Of a stretch of 64,000 bases of DNA, positions 21,601-60,777 are shown one piece after another. This stretch comes from Montifringilla adamsi. Lineage: Eukaryota; Chordata; Aves; Passeriformes; Passeridae. Below the pieces are notes generated by a model. It worked only from the letters and a program-made list of their open reading frames with translations, ran no database searches and had not been told where the DNA came from. The DNA lies in assembly GCA_017590115.1 (NCBI GenBank), contig JAGGNK010012559.1, positions 5,460,818 to 5,524,817 of the forward strand, in the 5' to 3' direction. Both the position numbers and the translations under genes were made by a program. The number at the start of each line of letters is the position of its first letter. Position 1 is the stretch's first letter.

Positions 21601-22685
21601 GGAAGGAGTGATTCAGACTTGCTTGACCAACTGCTTTTTTGCTGTGTAAAAAGCAAGCAAGCCTGGTAACCCAGGGAGATGGCTACAGTTTGATACCTAT
21701 GAATACACCAACTAACCACAGGAGTCATTGGCATAAAAGTTTAGTTCTTATATACTGTACACACACAACTCGAAACGATCTACTTGTACCTAACAGCAGG
21801 AAAACTAAGCAACTTTATGGTTAACTGCTCACTAAAATTGAGAATAGATACAAAAAACTGCATAAAATGTACACACAACCTAATATTTAGTTGCTCTGGC
21901 GTTTGCTGAAATCTGAATTTAGGTTTTCCATTGCAAGGTGGGTTTTTCCCTCACATTCAGCACCAGCAGCCAGGGCAGAGGCAGTGAAGCCTCTATCCCG
22001 AGGGGTCACAACACTGCACAGGCTCTGAGCGAGCTCCAAGAGCAGCTCTCTGCCCATGTCGTACATGCAAGGTTAGTACCATCTCTCCAGACAGCAGGCT
22101 AAAGAGAAATCTCCCAAATCTCCCTCCACAGAGCTCCATGTGCCAACCTGCTGTGCTGGTGGGCACGGAGAACACTGAAACCTGCCCTGGAGCCATGGAA
22201 ACAAACTGCCAGTCTGATTTCCCAGCAGCCAGTGTTGCACTACAGCTGTCCAGTTTTCCTTTTCCTCACAAAGTTTATAGAGTTGAAGAACCAGTTAAAC
22301 AGCTGGTTTAACTGCCCAGCACAAACTGGTACCAATTTCTCTATGGGTGTGACATTTGTAAAAGGACAATGTTGCAAGTTACGATCAACCAAGTCATCAC
22401 CAAATATCTAAGCATTAAAAATGCAAATCTTTACAAAAATATACATAGAGACACCACAACCAAATCAGTAGCTGCCCATGACATTTAACCAAGTGGACAA
22501 ACTCTCTCCCTCTCTCTCTCTGTGGCTTCTCAACACTGTTTTAATTTCAACCATTGTCGCCTATAGGGAAAACTGACAAAGAAAATATTTTTTAGCACTG
22601 TTGCAACATCATATTCCTGATAATTTAAGTAAACTGAACTGTGTGTAAATGAATCTTACATGCCTAAACCAACATGGATACACTG
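18620..22685 (-). other. SRSF10: Long 3' UTR of SRSF10
   Basis: About 4 kb of AT-rich DNA without coding exons follows the SRSF10 stop. It includes a short CT microsatellite at 22503-22522. I looked here for the alternative terminal exon encoding the short SRSF10 C-terminus known in mammals and did not recognise it. Confidence 0.5.
18641..18646 (-). terminator. SRSF10: Candidate distal poly(A) signal of SRSF10
   Basis: TTTATT on the plus strand gives AATAAA on the minus strand (GGGAATAAAATG). This would give a 3' UTR of about 4 kb. Other AATAAA-type words lie nearer the stop codon (for example minus strand near 20642) and may give shorter transcripts. Confidence 0.5.
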
Positions 22686-28722
<6,037 letters not shown>

Positions 28723-29180
28723 GTCGGCGGCGCTGGGACGGACGGCAGGAAGGAGAGGAGGGAAGGAAGGAAGGAGGGAGGGAAGGAGCGAGCGCGGCCC
28801 GGGCGCGGCGGGAGCGGCTGAGGCGACCCTGGGGGAGCTGCACCGCCCGCCCGCGCGCCGCCTCTCGCGAGACTTCCCGGGGAGGGGGGGCTTCCGGCGA
28901 GAGCGAAACGCGGCGCCAAAATCCAGCCCGGTTTCAGCAGCGCGCATGCGCCCCGGCGCCGCGCGGGAGCTCGCGGGCCCTCCGGCGCGCGCTGCGCATG
29001 CGCGGTGCTCTCCGCCCCCCCTTCCCGCTCGCGGGGCTTCGCTTTTCCCGCCGAAAGAGAGGGGAGGGGGAGCGCGCGCGGGGCAAGATGGCGGCTGCGC
29101 CCCCGCCGTGAGGGGAGAGCGCGGCCCGGCCTTGTGCGGCCGCCTCAGAGCGCCGTGGCTCCCTCCTGTGCAGCCAACTG
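28723..29180 (-). promoter_or_regulatory. SRSF10: CpG-island promoter of SRSF10 with BANP-type, E2F-like and YY1 sites
   Basis: Very CpG-rich. It contains a perfect TCTCGCGAGA palindrome (28863-28872; the CGCG element bound by BANP), an E2F-like site (TTTTGGCGCC on the minus strand, about 28912-28921), several GCGCATGCGC-like words near 28944 and 28991 (NRF1-type), and AAGATGGCGGC (29085-29095; YY1, plus orientation). The 5' UTR holds a (GGAA)n-like purine tract at 28745-28788. The plus-oriented YY1 site suggests divergent transcription, but no plus-strand gene was recognised. Confidence 0.65.
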
Positions 29181-29249
29181 ACACGGCCTCGGGCTGTAAC
29201 GCCCTTCCTGAGGCTCAAGGGATCGCTGTGCTGTGGCCTTGCTGTTGCA

Positions 29250-29960
29250 AAATGTGGAGTACGTATAAGTTGTGTTAAGAAAAGATGTTCTTTGATGTTT
29301 GACGTTTTTAGGCTTTCAAGCCTGATCAACAAGAAAGGAGATGTAACCCGTGAAACGGCAGCCAATGAGCTCTAAGTGTGTTAGAATAACAGATTGGTAG
29401 AACTGCCTTGTTGAGGTTTAAGGCTGGACATGCTTTGATGATCTCAGACCTAGGGGGAGGTTAACAAAGCTTGAGAAAAAAGGATGCCCGCTGATAGACG
29501 ACACAAAGAATGCAGAATTTATGGGCCATCTGGCAAGATAAGGAAGAAACTAATAAACCAAACTTAGCAACTGTGCTGAAGTGATCTCCAACTGGGTAAA
29601 ACGTAATTTTCCATTTTACATCTGCAGGGGCAGGTCATGACCACCAACCCACAGACCACTGACCCAAAAGGAGAGAACAGGACTAATTAGCATGAGAAAC
29701 AACAGAATAATTAACCAACAGAAGACAGAATACTAATTCAGGACTACATGACTTGTAGCCAAGGCACACTAATTCCTTTGTTTGCTAAAATGTGTAAATA
29801 ATGATAAATTTTGATCGTTGGTGTGCTCGATTTGTGGAATCCCACAGGGCCCCAACTGGGCAACACTGAAATAAATGACCAGTGTCTCTCTGGAGTGTGT
29901 AACTACTGTTGCACATGGAGTAATTAATGCAATTTTTGTGGAGAACACCGTTACACACAG
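29250..29960 (+). mobile_element. Possible degraded retroviral LTR
   Basis: The segment GTGCTCGATTTGTGGAATCC, followed by CCACAGGG and then GAAATAAA (29869-29876), resembles the R/U5 part of an endogenous retrovirus LTR with its poly(A) signal. Upstream text is non-coding and unlike its surroundings. I could not find matching target-site duplications or firm ends, so limits and identity are weak. Confidence 0.35.
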
Positions 29961-32640
29961 CCCTGCTGAGCCCCAGGAGTTTTCACCAGGCTGTTTGCAC
30001 AGGACCAGCCCTTTCCATTCAAGCTGTTTGTGTGATGAAAACAATGCAGTTGGTGGGTAGAGAGATTATTTCTTAGCACGCTCATGTGTGACTCACATAA
30101 AGGTGGATAAAAGGCACATCTGACCCCGCAGTCACAGGGTTTGGTGAAGAGTTCACTGAAAAGTATCTGCATTTTCATGTGAGGGATTTTCAGCAAACTC
30201 CTGCAGGGACAGAAGGACTCGGAGCTGATGCAGCCCTGGTGTCTGCCACCAGTGTATTTTCATCTTTATTTTTAATATTCATGAATGAAAACTGGTGGGA
30301 GGACATTGCTGTTCGTATCTTGGCAATCTCTCACTAAGAAGTGCCTGATTTTTACAGGTTTTGAATGACAGATGATTCAAGTTTGAATGGCAGATGAAGT
30401 TCAGTTACTAACACAGAAGATGTGCAGACATCTACACTTCCAAAAAAAAAAAGGAATTTATGTGGTTGTATGTTCAGGGTCTGTGTGCAGGACTCAACAG
30501 AGAAGGGATGGGGATCTCTGACCATGTTTTTTGCATTAAATATTTACAGTTAACATTTTTCTGTATGCAAGCAGCAGGTCGAGTTGTTACCTTGTGCAAT
30601 ATAAACAGATCTGCTCACACAAATCATTAAAAGAACCAAAAATCAAGCCAAGAACACACATCAGAGACTGGAATTGTGGTGGGAGTGTTTGGCACAGAGC
30701 AAAAAAGAAAAAAATATTTTACAGACATTCTGAAAACAATGAATTTACCAAAGAGTGGACTTTGATGGATAGAAATCCATGCTGCCAGGATTACCTTGTC
30801 AGAGCTTGTCAGATTGGGAATCAAAAGTTTGAACTAGATCCAAGTTTGATTATAAATACTCCAGTGGAGTCATTCACAGAAAAATGCACTTGATTTTGTG
30901 GAATGATGAATCCAGAGCTGCCATCCCAGCCTGTTATGCCATCTAGGAATGCTAATTTCTTTGGGCCATGGGACACAGATCTCAGTCTGATCAAAATCCT
31001 TCAGGTTTGACTGCTTCACATAAGGACCTGCACTGAATATTCCCCCAAATCTGGGGTGTCTTGTGGCAGAAGGACATTGCCAGAAGGATGGGAAAGATTG
31101 GCACCATTGCTGGAAAAATGAAATCATTGCAGTTGTGAAGAAAGCCAGGTGAAGTGTTCTTTTAATTTTTTAGATTTTTATCCATTAGAATGACTTAGCA
31201 AGAGTTCTTGAAGTTCTAAATAAGGTTAAGTGTGCTTTTAGTGTTAGTATCTCCAGCAATCATTTTGTAACGGGTTTGAAATGAGTCATGAAGGATCTCT
31301 GCCTTGGTTTAGAAATAAACCTGAAGTGTCTTGCATGTTCCATCCTCCAGTTTGCAGGCACAGCCTTTGATCCTTGCAGACCTGCAGCACTCTGTGAATT
31401 TCCTGCTGGAAAACCGCAGCGTGTGTTTGGTTTCAGGGTGTGTTTGCAGCAGTTACCCAGCAACTCCCAGACAGAAGGGTGCTGAGTTCTTGGGTGGCTT
31501 TTTGCAGCACCAGTGCTTTAAAGCACCCTCCTCCTCCTCCTCCCTGAGTTTTACCAGCCCCGTTTTCTGTGCTGCTGATCTTATTTCTGTGTAACTCACA
31601 TGGAATTTAGTTCTGGCTGCAGGACTGTGCTTGGCATTGGAGCTGCCTGGGAAGCAGAATGAGCACAATGATCCTTTATGCCAGTGAAACTCCCCCTGAG
31701 AACAGCCTTATCCCAGAGTGAGAATACACTTCCCAAATTGCTTGTATCACATTGTGTTGTTAATAAAACACAACCTCTCCCCTCACAAACTGCTCTTCTA
31801 GCATGGGGAGATGGAAACTCAGCATCTTCACTGGGGTAAAACCTCCCCATGAGGATTTTAAATGGCATTATCACTCCGGCAGCTTCATTCATGGAGGGCT
31901 TGCACCTAAAACCAATTCTAACAAATCTGCAGTGACTGAAATTGTGAAGTTTCAGGCTGCTGGTACAATAATAGGATCTAACCAGCAGAGGAATGATTCT
32001 AGGCGCAGAACCTGTGTTTTTATACTTAATCCTGTGTGTTTTATACTTAATAGAGGCACAGGGTCTGAACAAAGTCGGCTTTACCTGAGCTTCACAAACT
32101 TGGGCCATGACAAGACACTTGGAGTTCATTGCAAATTGGAAGAATGTTTAATTCTCTTTGCTCTTGTGGTGCCTCTTAATTGTCCTTCTGTGTAATTCAG
32201 TTTAAGAACAGCCATCCCTATTGTTAATGACTGGTGAGTGCTTCACAGCTTTTAAAATATTGCTGTTTCTGTTGCTGGGCCATGTGGTTCAGATCAGCTC
32301 AACAAATGCCTGATTGTTCTCTGTTGGCCAGGTCATAGAGAATGGGCTTTGGTTAAAGACTAACCTTCAGCAAAACTAAAGCTGAGTGTGTTCAGTCTGT
32401 GGGTAAGAAATCAAGGAGCATTTCTGTAGCTTTTGGCTGCTCGCAAGGATTATTGTGGTGAACTGGAGCAGTCTGATTTATGTCCAGGTTGGGTTGTCTG
32501 GGAGGCAAATTTCTGTCACTCTGAGGACAGGGGGGAAAACACAGTCCTGTAACAAGGGGAGGTGCTGTGAGAAAGGAGAGCAGAAATCATCATGGTTTCC
32601 TGTACTGTTGTTCAGATAAAACAGAGATCACGCCTTGTGG
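29961..32640. other. Intergenic interval between SRSF10 and FABP10A
   Basis: AT-rich DNA with no recognised exon on either strand. A short internal duplication (two TTTTATACTTAAT words at about 32018 and 32039) is the only structure noticed. Confidence 0.5.
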
Positions 32641-32649
32641 AAAGTGCAC

Positions 32650-32655
32650 TTTATT
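32650..32655 (-). terminator. FABP10A: Poly(A) signal of FABP10A
   Basis: AATAAA on the minus strand, 40 nt after the stop codon, in GAAATAAAGTGC. The position fits a short 3' UTR as expected for an intracellular lipid-binding protein gene. Confidence 0.75.
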
Positions 32656-32694
32656 TCAGGTATGTAAAGGTGTCACAGAGGAGGGGATCTGTCT

Positions 32695-34628
32695 TCAGAC
32701 TTTCTTGCCTCTTCTGACAAGCGTTACTCCACCATATGTTATAGTCTGTGGGAGACAAATACACATTTTTATAGCTGAGTGGCAGAAGTGTCTGTAATTC
32801 ATGCATAAATCCATCCTAGTCCACAAGAAAATACAATCACAGCACCTGCCTGTAAATATATGTACAACATTTACAGGAAGGAAAAGTTGGAGTTGGTTGT
32901 GCTCCTTGGAGCAGTCTTTGTCCACAGGGACACTTTGTAGACACTATGAGCTAATCAACATTTTTGCCTTCATCATTTTTCTGCCAGTGCCTTTATTTTC
33001 ACTTATTTGCACTTACCTCCACCATTTCATTTCCTTTAACTTCCTGCTCGTGAGAGAATTTATCTGATTTGCACACCAGCTTCCCGTTGACCAAGTTCAC
33101 AGTGCACTGTTGGAACAGTTAAAAAACACTTTAAAAAAATTAGATTTTGGAATTCAATTCCAGTAAGTAGAGGACTAATAAATAGGAAATAAATTACACT
33201 GATATTTCATAATGACAGCTGTTAATTTAAACTGGAGAGCACAGCATTTGAATAGGAGTTTAGGAACATTTCTGTTTGTTAAAGTGATAGAAATATTTGC
33301 AAATGGAAATGGTACAAACAAATTCCACTCACACACAAACTGAGGTTTAGGGATAAATAAAGAGATCCTATTCTTGGAATGCTTTACCTTTAGCTTCCTG
33401 CCATCCATGGTGGTGATGTCAGCCTCTTTGCCGATTGTAAACGAGTTGGTTACAGATTTGTTGGGTGTTTTGGATGTCACGACAAAGTCGTTGCCTTTTT
33501 GTTGTATTTCAACAACAGGCTTAATATCTTTGGCCATTTTGATGGTGTCATCTGGCAACCCTGCAAAAATAGGAAAAACAGGATTTTTGTTACGAAAATA
33601 GCAAATTCTTTTCTCCAACAAAGGCACAAAAGATCCAAACCAGTACTGGAAGGTGATGTTCAAGTTAAAACACAATCCTGTTTTGGATTCTTCTCTTCTC
33701 TATGGGTTTTTTGCTCCATTCCTTCTAGTCTGGTTAGGTTTTGGAATGATATTTGGTGATGTGTCAGATTATGCAGTTTCTTTTCCTAAGGGCTGGCCAT
33801 GGGGTGATGATGCTCCATGAAAAGAGCCACATGTGCATTACTTTATTTTCCCAGGGGATGGGAGTTGGGGGATTATCTGTCCAGTCAGAGCTGGGACATT
33901 TGGAATACCTCAAACTCCCTTTTTGGGGTGTCCCTGGCATGATTTGAAGGTGTCATTGTCACCAGGAGAGAGATTGGTTCTGTCACGCTGTCAGACCAGG
34001 CTTTTCAACTGGAACTGAATCTTACTCTCCTGAATATCTCGTATTTACTCTTAAAAACCCCAACGGGAATGCTTTGTTGACAAAGGTAAGTGCATATTTA
34101 TTGGTGTAGCACCTCCTAATCCTCACAGATTAGACCTGATAATCACTCAGAGATTACTGACATTTATCACACTGACAGGTTACTGACCACTTTTCACACG
34201 TGTTAGTTATTCACAGATTACTGACAGCATTTGTGCTGCAGAAGAGGCTTCTCTACCAATAATTGGGAGGCTGAATAAGTCATTGATGGCTTGTTTTTAG
34301 TTATATGTGTTTATAAAATTACAAGTAATCAACACAACAACTCTTCTTTCTTTAGGAGCTCATCCAACATTAAGACAGGGGTTTGGGGGTTATCTGTAAC
34401 CTTTCTCCATCAATTTATACAACTGTCAGCTTCTTTTCACATCCAAATTAGATCAAACAGATTTAACCAAGCAGGGCAGTTTGTCACAGAAAGAAAAGGA
34501 CAAAACCCATGGAAATGCAGCAGTAAGAGCTGTGGTGCCAGTGATTTGAGCAGGCACTTACCCAGAGCCTTGAGGAAGGGCTCGAGGTTCTCCTGAGCGT
34601 AGATCTGCCAGGTGCCAGCAAACGCCAT
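32695..34628 (-). CDS. FABP10A: FABP10A, liver basic fatty acid (bile acid) binding protein
   Basis: Cytosolic lipid carrier of the FABP family that binds fatty acids and bile acids in liver of birds and other non-mammalian vertebrates. Exons (minus): 34562..34628, 33388..33560, 33017..33106, 32695..32745; 381 nt, 126 aa, the normal length. The four-exon layout, with exon 1 ending in phase 1 after 22 codons, is the family pattern. Sequence marks: start [14 protein letters not shown] (the FABP GTW signature), [57 protein letters not shown], and the C-terminal strand [16 protein letters not shown]. All introns are GT-AG. FABP1 is the main alternative, but the N-terminus and the TYGGVTL ending fit the basic liver (FABP10) type. 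It lies 1.4 kb downstream of the MYOM3 stop on the same strand and has its own TATA promoter. Confidence 0.95.
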
Positions 34629-34639
34629 CGTGGGACACA

Positions 34640-34770
34640 GCCAGGGCTCCCCCTGCCCACGGGAATGCTATTTATGGAACCAGAGAGGCCAGCCCAAATT
34701 GTCAGAGGGCTAATTATTAACTGGGATACAGCAATCATTAATCAATTATTTGTTCTTAATGGTCATAACC
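34640..34770 (-). promoter_or_regulatory. FABP10A: FABP10A promoter: TATA box with HNF1- and ONECUT-like sites
   Basis: On the minus strand there is a TATA box CCATAAATAG (34668-34677), about 40 bp upstream of the ATG. GTTAATAATTAGC (34709-34721) matches 12 of 13 positions of the HNF1 consensus GTTAATNATTAAC. TAATTGATTAATG (34737-34749) contains an ATTGATTA core of the ONECUT/HNF6 type. A FOXA-like word lies beside it. Together these predict liver-restricted expression; none is experimentally shown here. Confidence 0.6.
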
Positions 34771-34779
34771 TCTCGTTCA

Positions 34780-36019
34780 TGCTGCTCTCACCTTGAGGGT
34801 TGGGATGCTGTGTTTGTTGTGGGTTACTGACCTCGGGTGATTGTCCATCCTTGTTGGAAAGTGTTGCAGTGCAGCTTCATTTGTTTGCTTTTTGTCCACA
34901 ACTTCTGTGTTTAACACATTTTCTGTGTCTTGAGTAGAACTCTTCAGATAAACTTATAGTAGATTGGTATTGTACAGCAGGAACTTCCTAATTACAACAA
35001 TGTTCTCTGCTGTTCACTTGGACCTTAAATAGTGGATAAAGAAGGAATAAAATCATTCTATTTCTTTCAAAATTATGGGCCTCCCATTGCTTGAGGAAAA
35101 AAAATCATGTTGGAGTGGGACATGAGTGGTGACTTTATCCAGCAGATGTCAGTGATGTGCATCTAACTAAAGTGAATTAAATTCAGTTTCTTTTTACTTT
35201 TGATTTTAATAGAAGATAAAAGATGGAACATTGCTTGGAGAGTGAATGGAGGAAGCAAATAGGATGTGTTATTTTCCCTTCTCACCAATTGCACAAGGAA
35301 TTCTTCACTCACTCCAGCCCTTGAGTGATGTTCCTTGCTGTCTGTGCAAGCCTGACTGTTGATTTTGGAAGACTTTCATTAGATGTGTCTTGCAATTAGA
35401 TTGCTTAATTCAAACAGAGCCTGTATCCCAGGGGTGGGTGACCTCTCTAAGTTAACTTTTCATTCTATTTAAATAGAAACCCAATGCTCAGCTTTTTCTT
35501 ACCAGTTCACCACCCTTTTTTTAGTAGGTAATTTTAAAGAAGGTTCACACAGAAAGAGCCACATTTGTAATTACATTTACCTGTGAGAATTCCTGATTTG
35601 CAGGGTCATTTTTATGTGTGGAGCATGTCCTGACTTCCCATGCACCCACAGGTGGAGTGATTTCATCATGGATGTACTCAAAGCAGTGCTGAGATGTCAC
35701 CAAGGGTTTGAGTTTAATGACACACACACACAGGCTACAAGAAAATCTGTTACATATAGTGATTTGATACAAAAACCCTCCACTGAAAGCCTCACGTGTG
35801 GATCCTCTGGTATTTCCCACACAGATTTACCAGGGCAGAGTCTGTCTGGAAGGTGAACATGCAGTGTACATACGTGTGAGCACACACACACCCACACACC
35901 CACCCCAGAATTGTTCTCTAACAACTGCCAAAACACTGAAATATTGCTAAAATAAACACAGAGACACCAAAAGGCATCTCAAGGAGTTAAATTCCTCTAA
36001 ACTCAAGGAGACAATTAAT
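34780..36019 (-). other. MYOM3 3' UTR and FABP10A upstream region
   Basis: No coding exon. MYOM3's 3' UTR should begin at 36019. An ATTAAA on the minus strand near 35711-35716 is a possible poly(A) signal, and no canonical AATAAA was found close to the stop. Two short CA-type microsatellites lie at about 35721-35734 and 35880-35905. Confidence 0.45.
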
Positions 36020-57610
<21,591 letters not shown>

Positions 57611-60500
57611 GGCGGGATGTCAAAGCCAAACTTTCCTGCTGGAATAGATTGAAACATTCAAATCAGACACTTTAACAGAATCTTTTAAAGGCTTTGCTCT
57701 GCTTTGGGGTTCAGGGGCTGTGTGTGATTCATATAAAAATATCTTTACATCCACACTATGAGAGGGGTTTGGTTCATGATGCTTCTGTGGAAAGTGGGAT
57801 CAGGGGGAGGAATAGAATCTCTCAAGGCAGCTGGAGCTGTACAGAACAGGGAACAGGCAGTCCCTTGAGGACAGATTTGTTTCTCCAGGATATCATCAGG
57901 AATCCTGGAATGCTTTGGGTTGGAAGTTAAAGCCCATCTGATGGGCAGGGACAGCTCCCACCAAGCCAGGGTGCTTCAGTTCCAGTGCTGAAGCAGAGCT
58001 CTCCCTGATGCTCCCATGTACAAATGTGCAATTCCCCATGCCCAGGCTGCACACAGAACAGTCACAGCTCAGCACTCCAAGAGGAGAATGCTTTATCCAG
58101 TCCTTTGCATCCTCAGGGATCATGTGTTTCTTCTGAGCTCTGAGGGAAAGGCTGAAAAATCGTGGAGCAAACAGCATCCTCCCAAATGTCAGCCTGCAAG
58201 GAGTGGCTCAGGAGCAGCAGGGTTCTCCCAAGGAGTGACCAGGAGAGTTTCCCAGAGAAATCCCCTTGCACAGATGGAACACAGGAGCAAACATTGGCAC
58301 TCCTGGCTCCCATCCTGGCTCCCAGCCTCTGCTCTGGGAACCCACAGCTCGATGCTTTTAGTCTCTGACTAATGGCTGGGCATTAAAGGCAATTTTTAAC
58401 GTGGATCCCTCCTCATCTCCCTGTCCCTGCATTAAATCCCAGCCACCCAACACAATCCTGGCCCTGGGCACGTTCACAGGGTCTACAAGCTCGGGTTACT
58501 TTGGAAATGCAGCTTTGCAAATGTAATTGTTGCTGAATAGAATTTGTTCAAGCATAGTTGTAAATCTTTCCCTAGCTCGTGTTCCATGACTGAAATTTTC
58601 CCTTGGCAAATCTTCCACCTGGATTTGAGCTTTGCTGCTTTCGAATCTGAACCTGATAAAAATACAAACCCTCAGCTTTTCCCAGTGTAATTTGCTCATG
58701 CAGTTTTTTTACTTGTACAGTTTCTGTTGATGTAAATAAATTTCTTATAAACAGTCCATGGAAAAGCAGGGTTGTTGTGGTGAATGCAAAATATCCCAAC
58801 ATGCAAATGAAAATACAGAATTATCTTGATAATGTTTCCTTTGTGGGCATAAGCTTGGGAAGAAACAGCAAATGCTGACAAGTAAAAGGAGAAGAAAATA
58901 AAGCAGGCTTTTTTGGAAAAAAAAAGTCATTGTAATTTCATAGTTTCTGCTGTCTTCAGAAGTGGTTCAGCTGCAGAATGAGTCCTGTCATCCTGGGCAT
59001 CAGAGCCTTGTTTCCCTGCTCATGAATAATTACTGATACAGACTCATTTTTACTAAATAGTGGGTTTTATTTTTCCCTGAACAAATTTAATTGTTTTATA
59101 GTCACTGTTAAAACCTACACTTTCCAATTCAAATGCAGATTATTTTCTAAACATGCCAGTAAAACAGAGCAGAATCTGGTGAGAAAACATTAAGCAAACC
59201 AGGATTTTTGTATAACAACACTGGAAAAACAATCATTAAAGCAGATAAAATCACAAAGCATAATCTACTTCTGCAGTGCAAGTCAAACAAAGCTGTCACA
59301 CAAAACAACTGATGCTGCTCTGAAGATCCTACAAAATGCAGAATAAACAGCAGTTTATGTGCAGATAAACCAAACTCACCCGGTGAAGGCTGCAGGGAGA
59401 GCCCCTGTCCCCAGGCAAGGCAAGGGACAAAGGAGGTTTCCTTCTCCTGGTGATGACACGAGGATGACTCTCCCCAAAAGAATGTTCCCCATGTTGGAGT
59501 GCCCATCCTGCGGTCAAATATAGCCCTGCCAGGCCCTCCCTGACAATGGGGATGGCCCAGCTGGGGACACTGCTCCCTGCAGTGCCCACCCAACGCCCCC
59601 CAGGCTGCCAAATCCCTGCCTTGGCCAGGTGATCTGGGGAGGGACAGGTGCCTCCAAAATCCAGAGCACTGGGGGATGCTCTGCTCTTTTAGGACAGAAG
59701 CTCACAAAGCATCTGCACTGAATTATGAATATTTTAACCCTGTCCAGGAATGGCCCTTGGGGTAACCTTGCCATTGCTGCCTGACAGAGTGATGGCATTT
59801 GCTTTGACATCTCTTTAGTGAATGCCAACTCCTGGCAGTGTCTGATTACACCAGGAGCTCCAGCAGCTCGCAGGTTTTGGTGGGCTGGGACTGTTTTATT
59901 TCCTTTTTCCAGCAAACAAAGGCTTGGTGCCTCAGAGCAGGGGAGCATTGTGTATCCAGCAGCTCTTGGTGGTGTCTGAGAGTTTGGGGCAGAGATTGCT
60001 GATTTTCCATTGATCTGAGGTGGTCCTGCAGTTCCAGCATTCGGGGAAAACCCCTCCCAGCAATGTGAGGAGCAGGTGATGTTTCTTGTGGTGTCCTGTG
60101 GGAATGAATTCCACCATCAAATCTGGCACAGCACCTAGGAGCCATTTCTAGGAACCTTCACCATCCAAACAAAGAAGAAACCCAGCAGGATCAGCACCAG
60201 ACTCCAGGTGTGAAGTCCATTTGGTGGCTGTGTTTGTGACATTCCTAGGAGAGCAGTAAACAGGAAGGACTGGGCATGTCTGAAGCACTTTGGGGTGAGC
60301 TGAGCTGTCAAAGGGAAGGAGCACTTCCCTTTCATTGATTTTGTATCCATGGCCACTCAAGTGCTTCCCTGAATTTTGTATTACAAGAAGTAATGTGTAA
60401 TTATCATCTATTCTGCTTAAAATTAATGATTTTGTTCATTATGTCACATCAACCCTTTGTTATAAAATTTATTTTATTTAGATGGCCAGACACTGATCTT
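57611..60500. other. MYOM3 5' flank
   Basis: Should hold the MYOM3 promoter and a non-coding first exon, which I could not place. The minus-strand word GATATTTTTATATG (about 57734-57747) has a MEF2-like TATTTTTA core and could also serve as a TATA-like element. No coding exon recognised. IL22RA1 is the next gene in mammals, but no cytokine-receptor motif was seen here. Confidence 0.4.
57893..58000 (-). mobile_element. CR1 LINE 3' fragment upstream of MYOM3
   Basis: Contains GGAATGCTTTGGGTTGGAAG, then AAAGCCCATCTGATGGGCAG and CCAGGGTGCTTCAGTTCCAG, the antisense CR1 tail with deletions. Confidence 0.7.
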
Positions 60501-60502
60501 TG

Positions 60503-60777
60503 GTCACTGTGAGCAGGGACAGGACTGAGGGAATGCCTGGAGCTGGTTCAGGGTGATTTAGGTTGGATTTAGGGAAAGGTTTTTCCCCAGAGGGTGCTGG
60601 GCACTGCCCAGGCTCCCCAGGGAATGGGCACAGAGCTGCCAGAGCTCCAGGAATGTTTGGACAATGCTCTCAAGCGCAAGGTGGGGTTGTTGGGGTGTCT
60701 GTGCAGGGCCAGGGGTTGAACTTGATGATCCTTGTGGTCCCTTCCAGCTCAGGATATTCTGAGATTCTGGGAGCTCT
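60503..60777 (+). mobile_element. CR1 LINE 3' end, longest copy in the window
   Basis: Sense CR1 tail of about 275 bp: TTTTTCCCCAGAGGGTGCTG, GCCCAGGCTCCCCAGGGAAT, TTGAACTTGATGATCCTTGT, ending ATTCTGAGATTCTG, the typical CR1 octamer-type terminus. It is well preserved relative to the others. Confidence 0.88.

Noticed and set aside
60135..60356. 73-residue minus-strand frame ending in a hydrophobic stretch (TWSLVLILLGFFFVWMVKV) that resembles a membrane anchor
   Set aside because: No splice-consistent upstream exon, no signal peptide or family match recognised; an isolated short frame in intergenic DNA can give this by chance.
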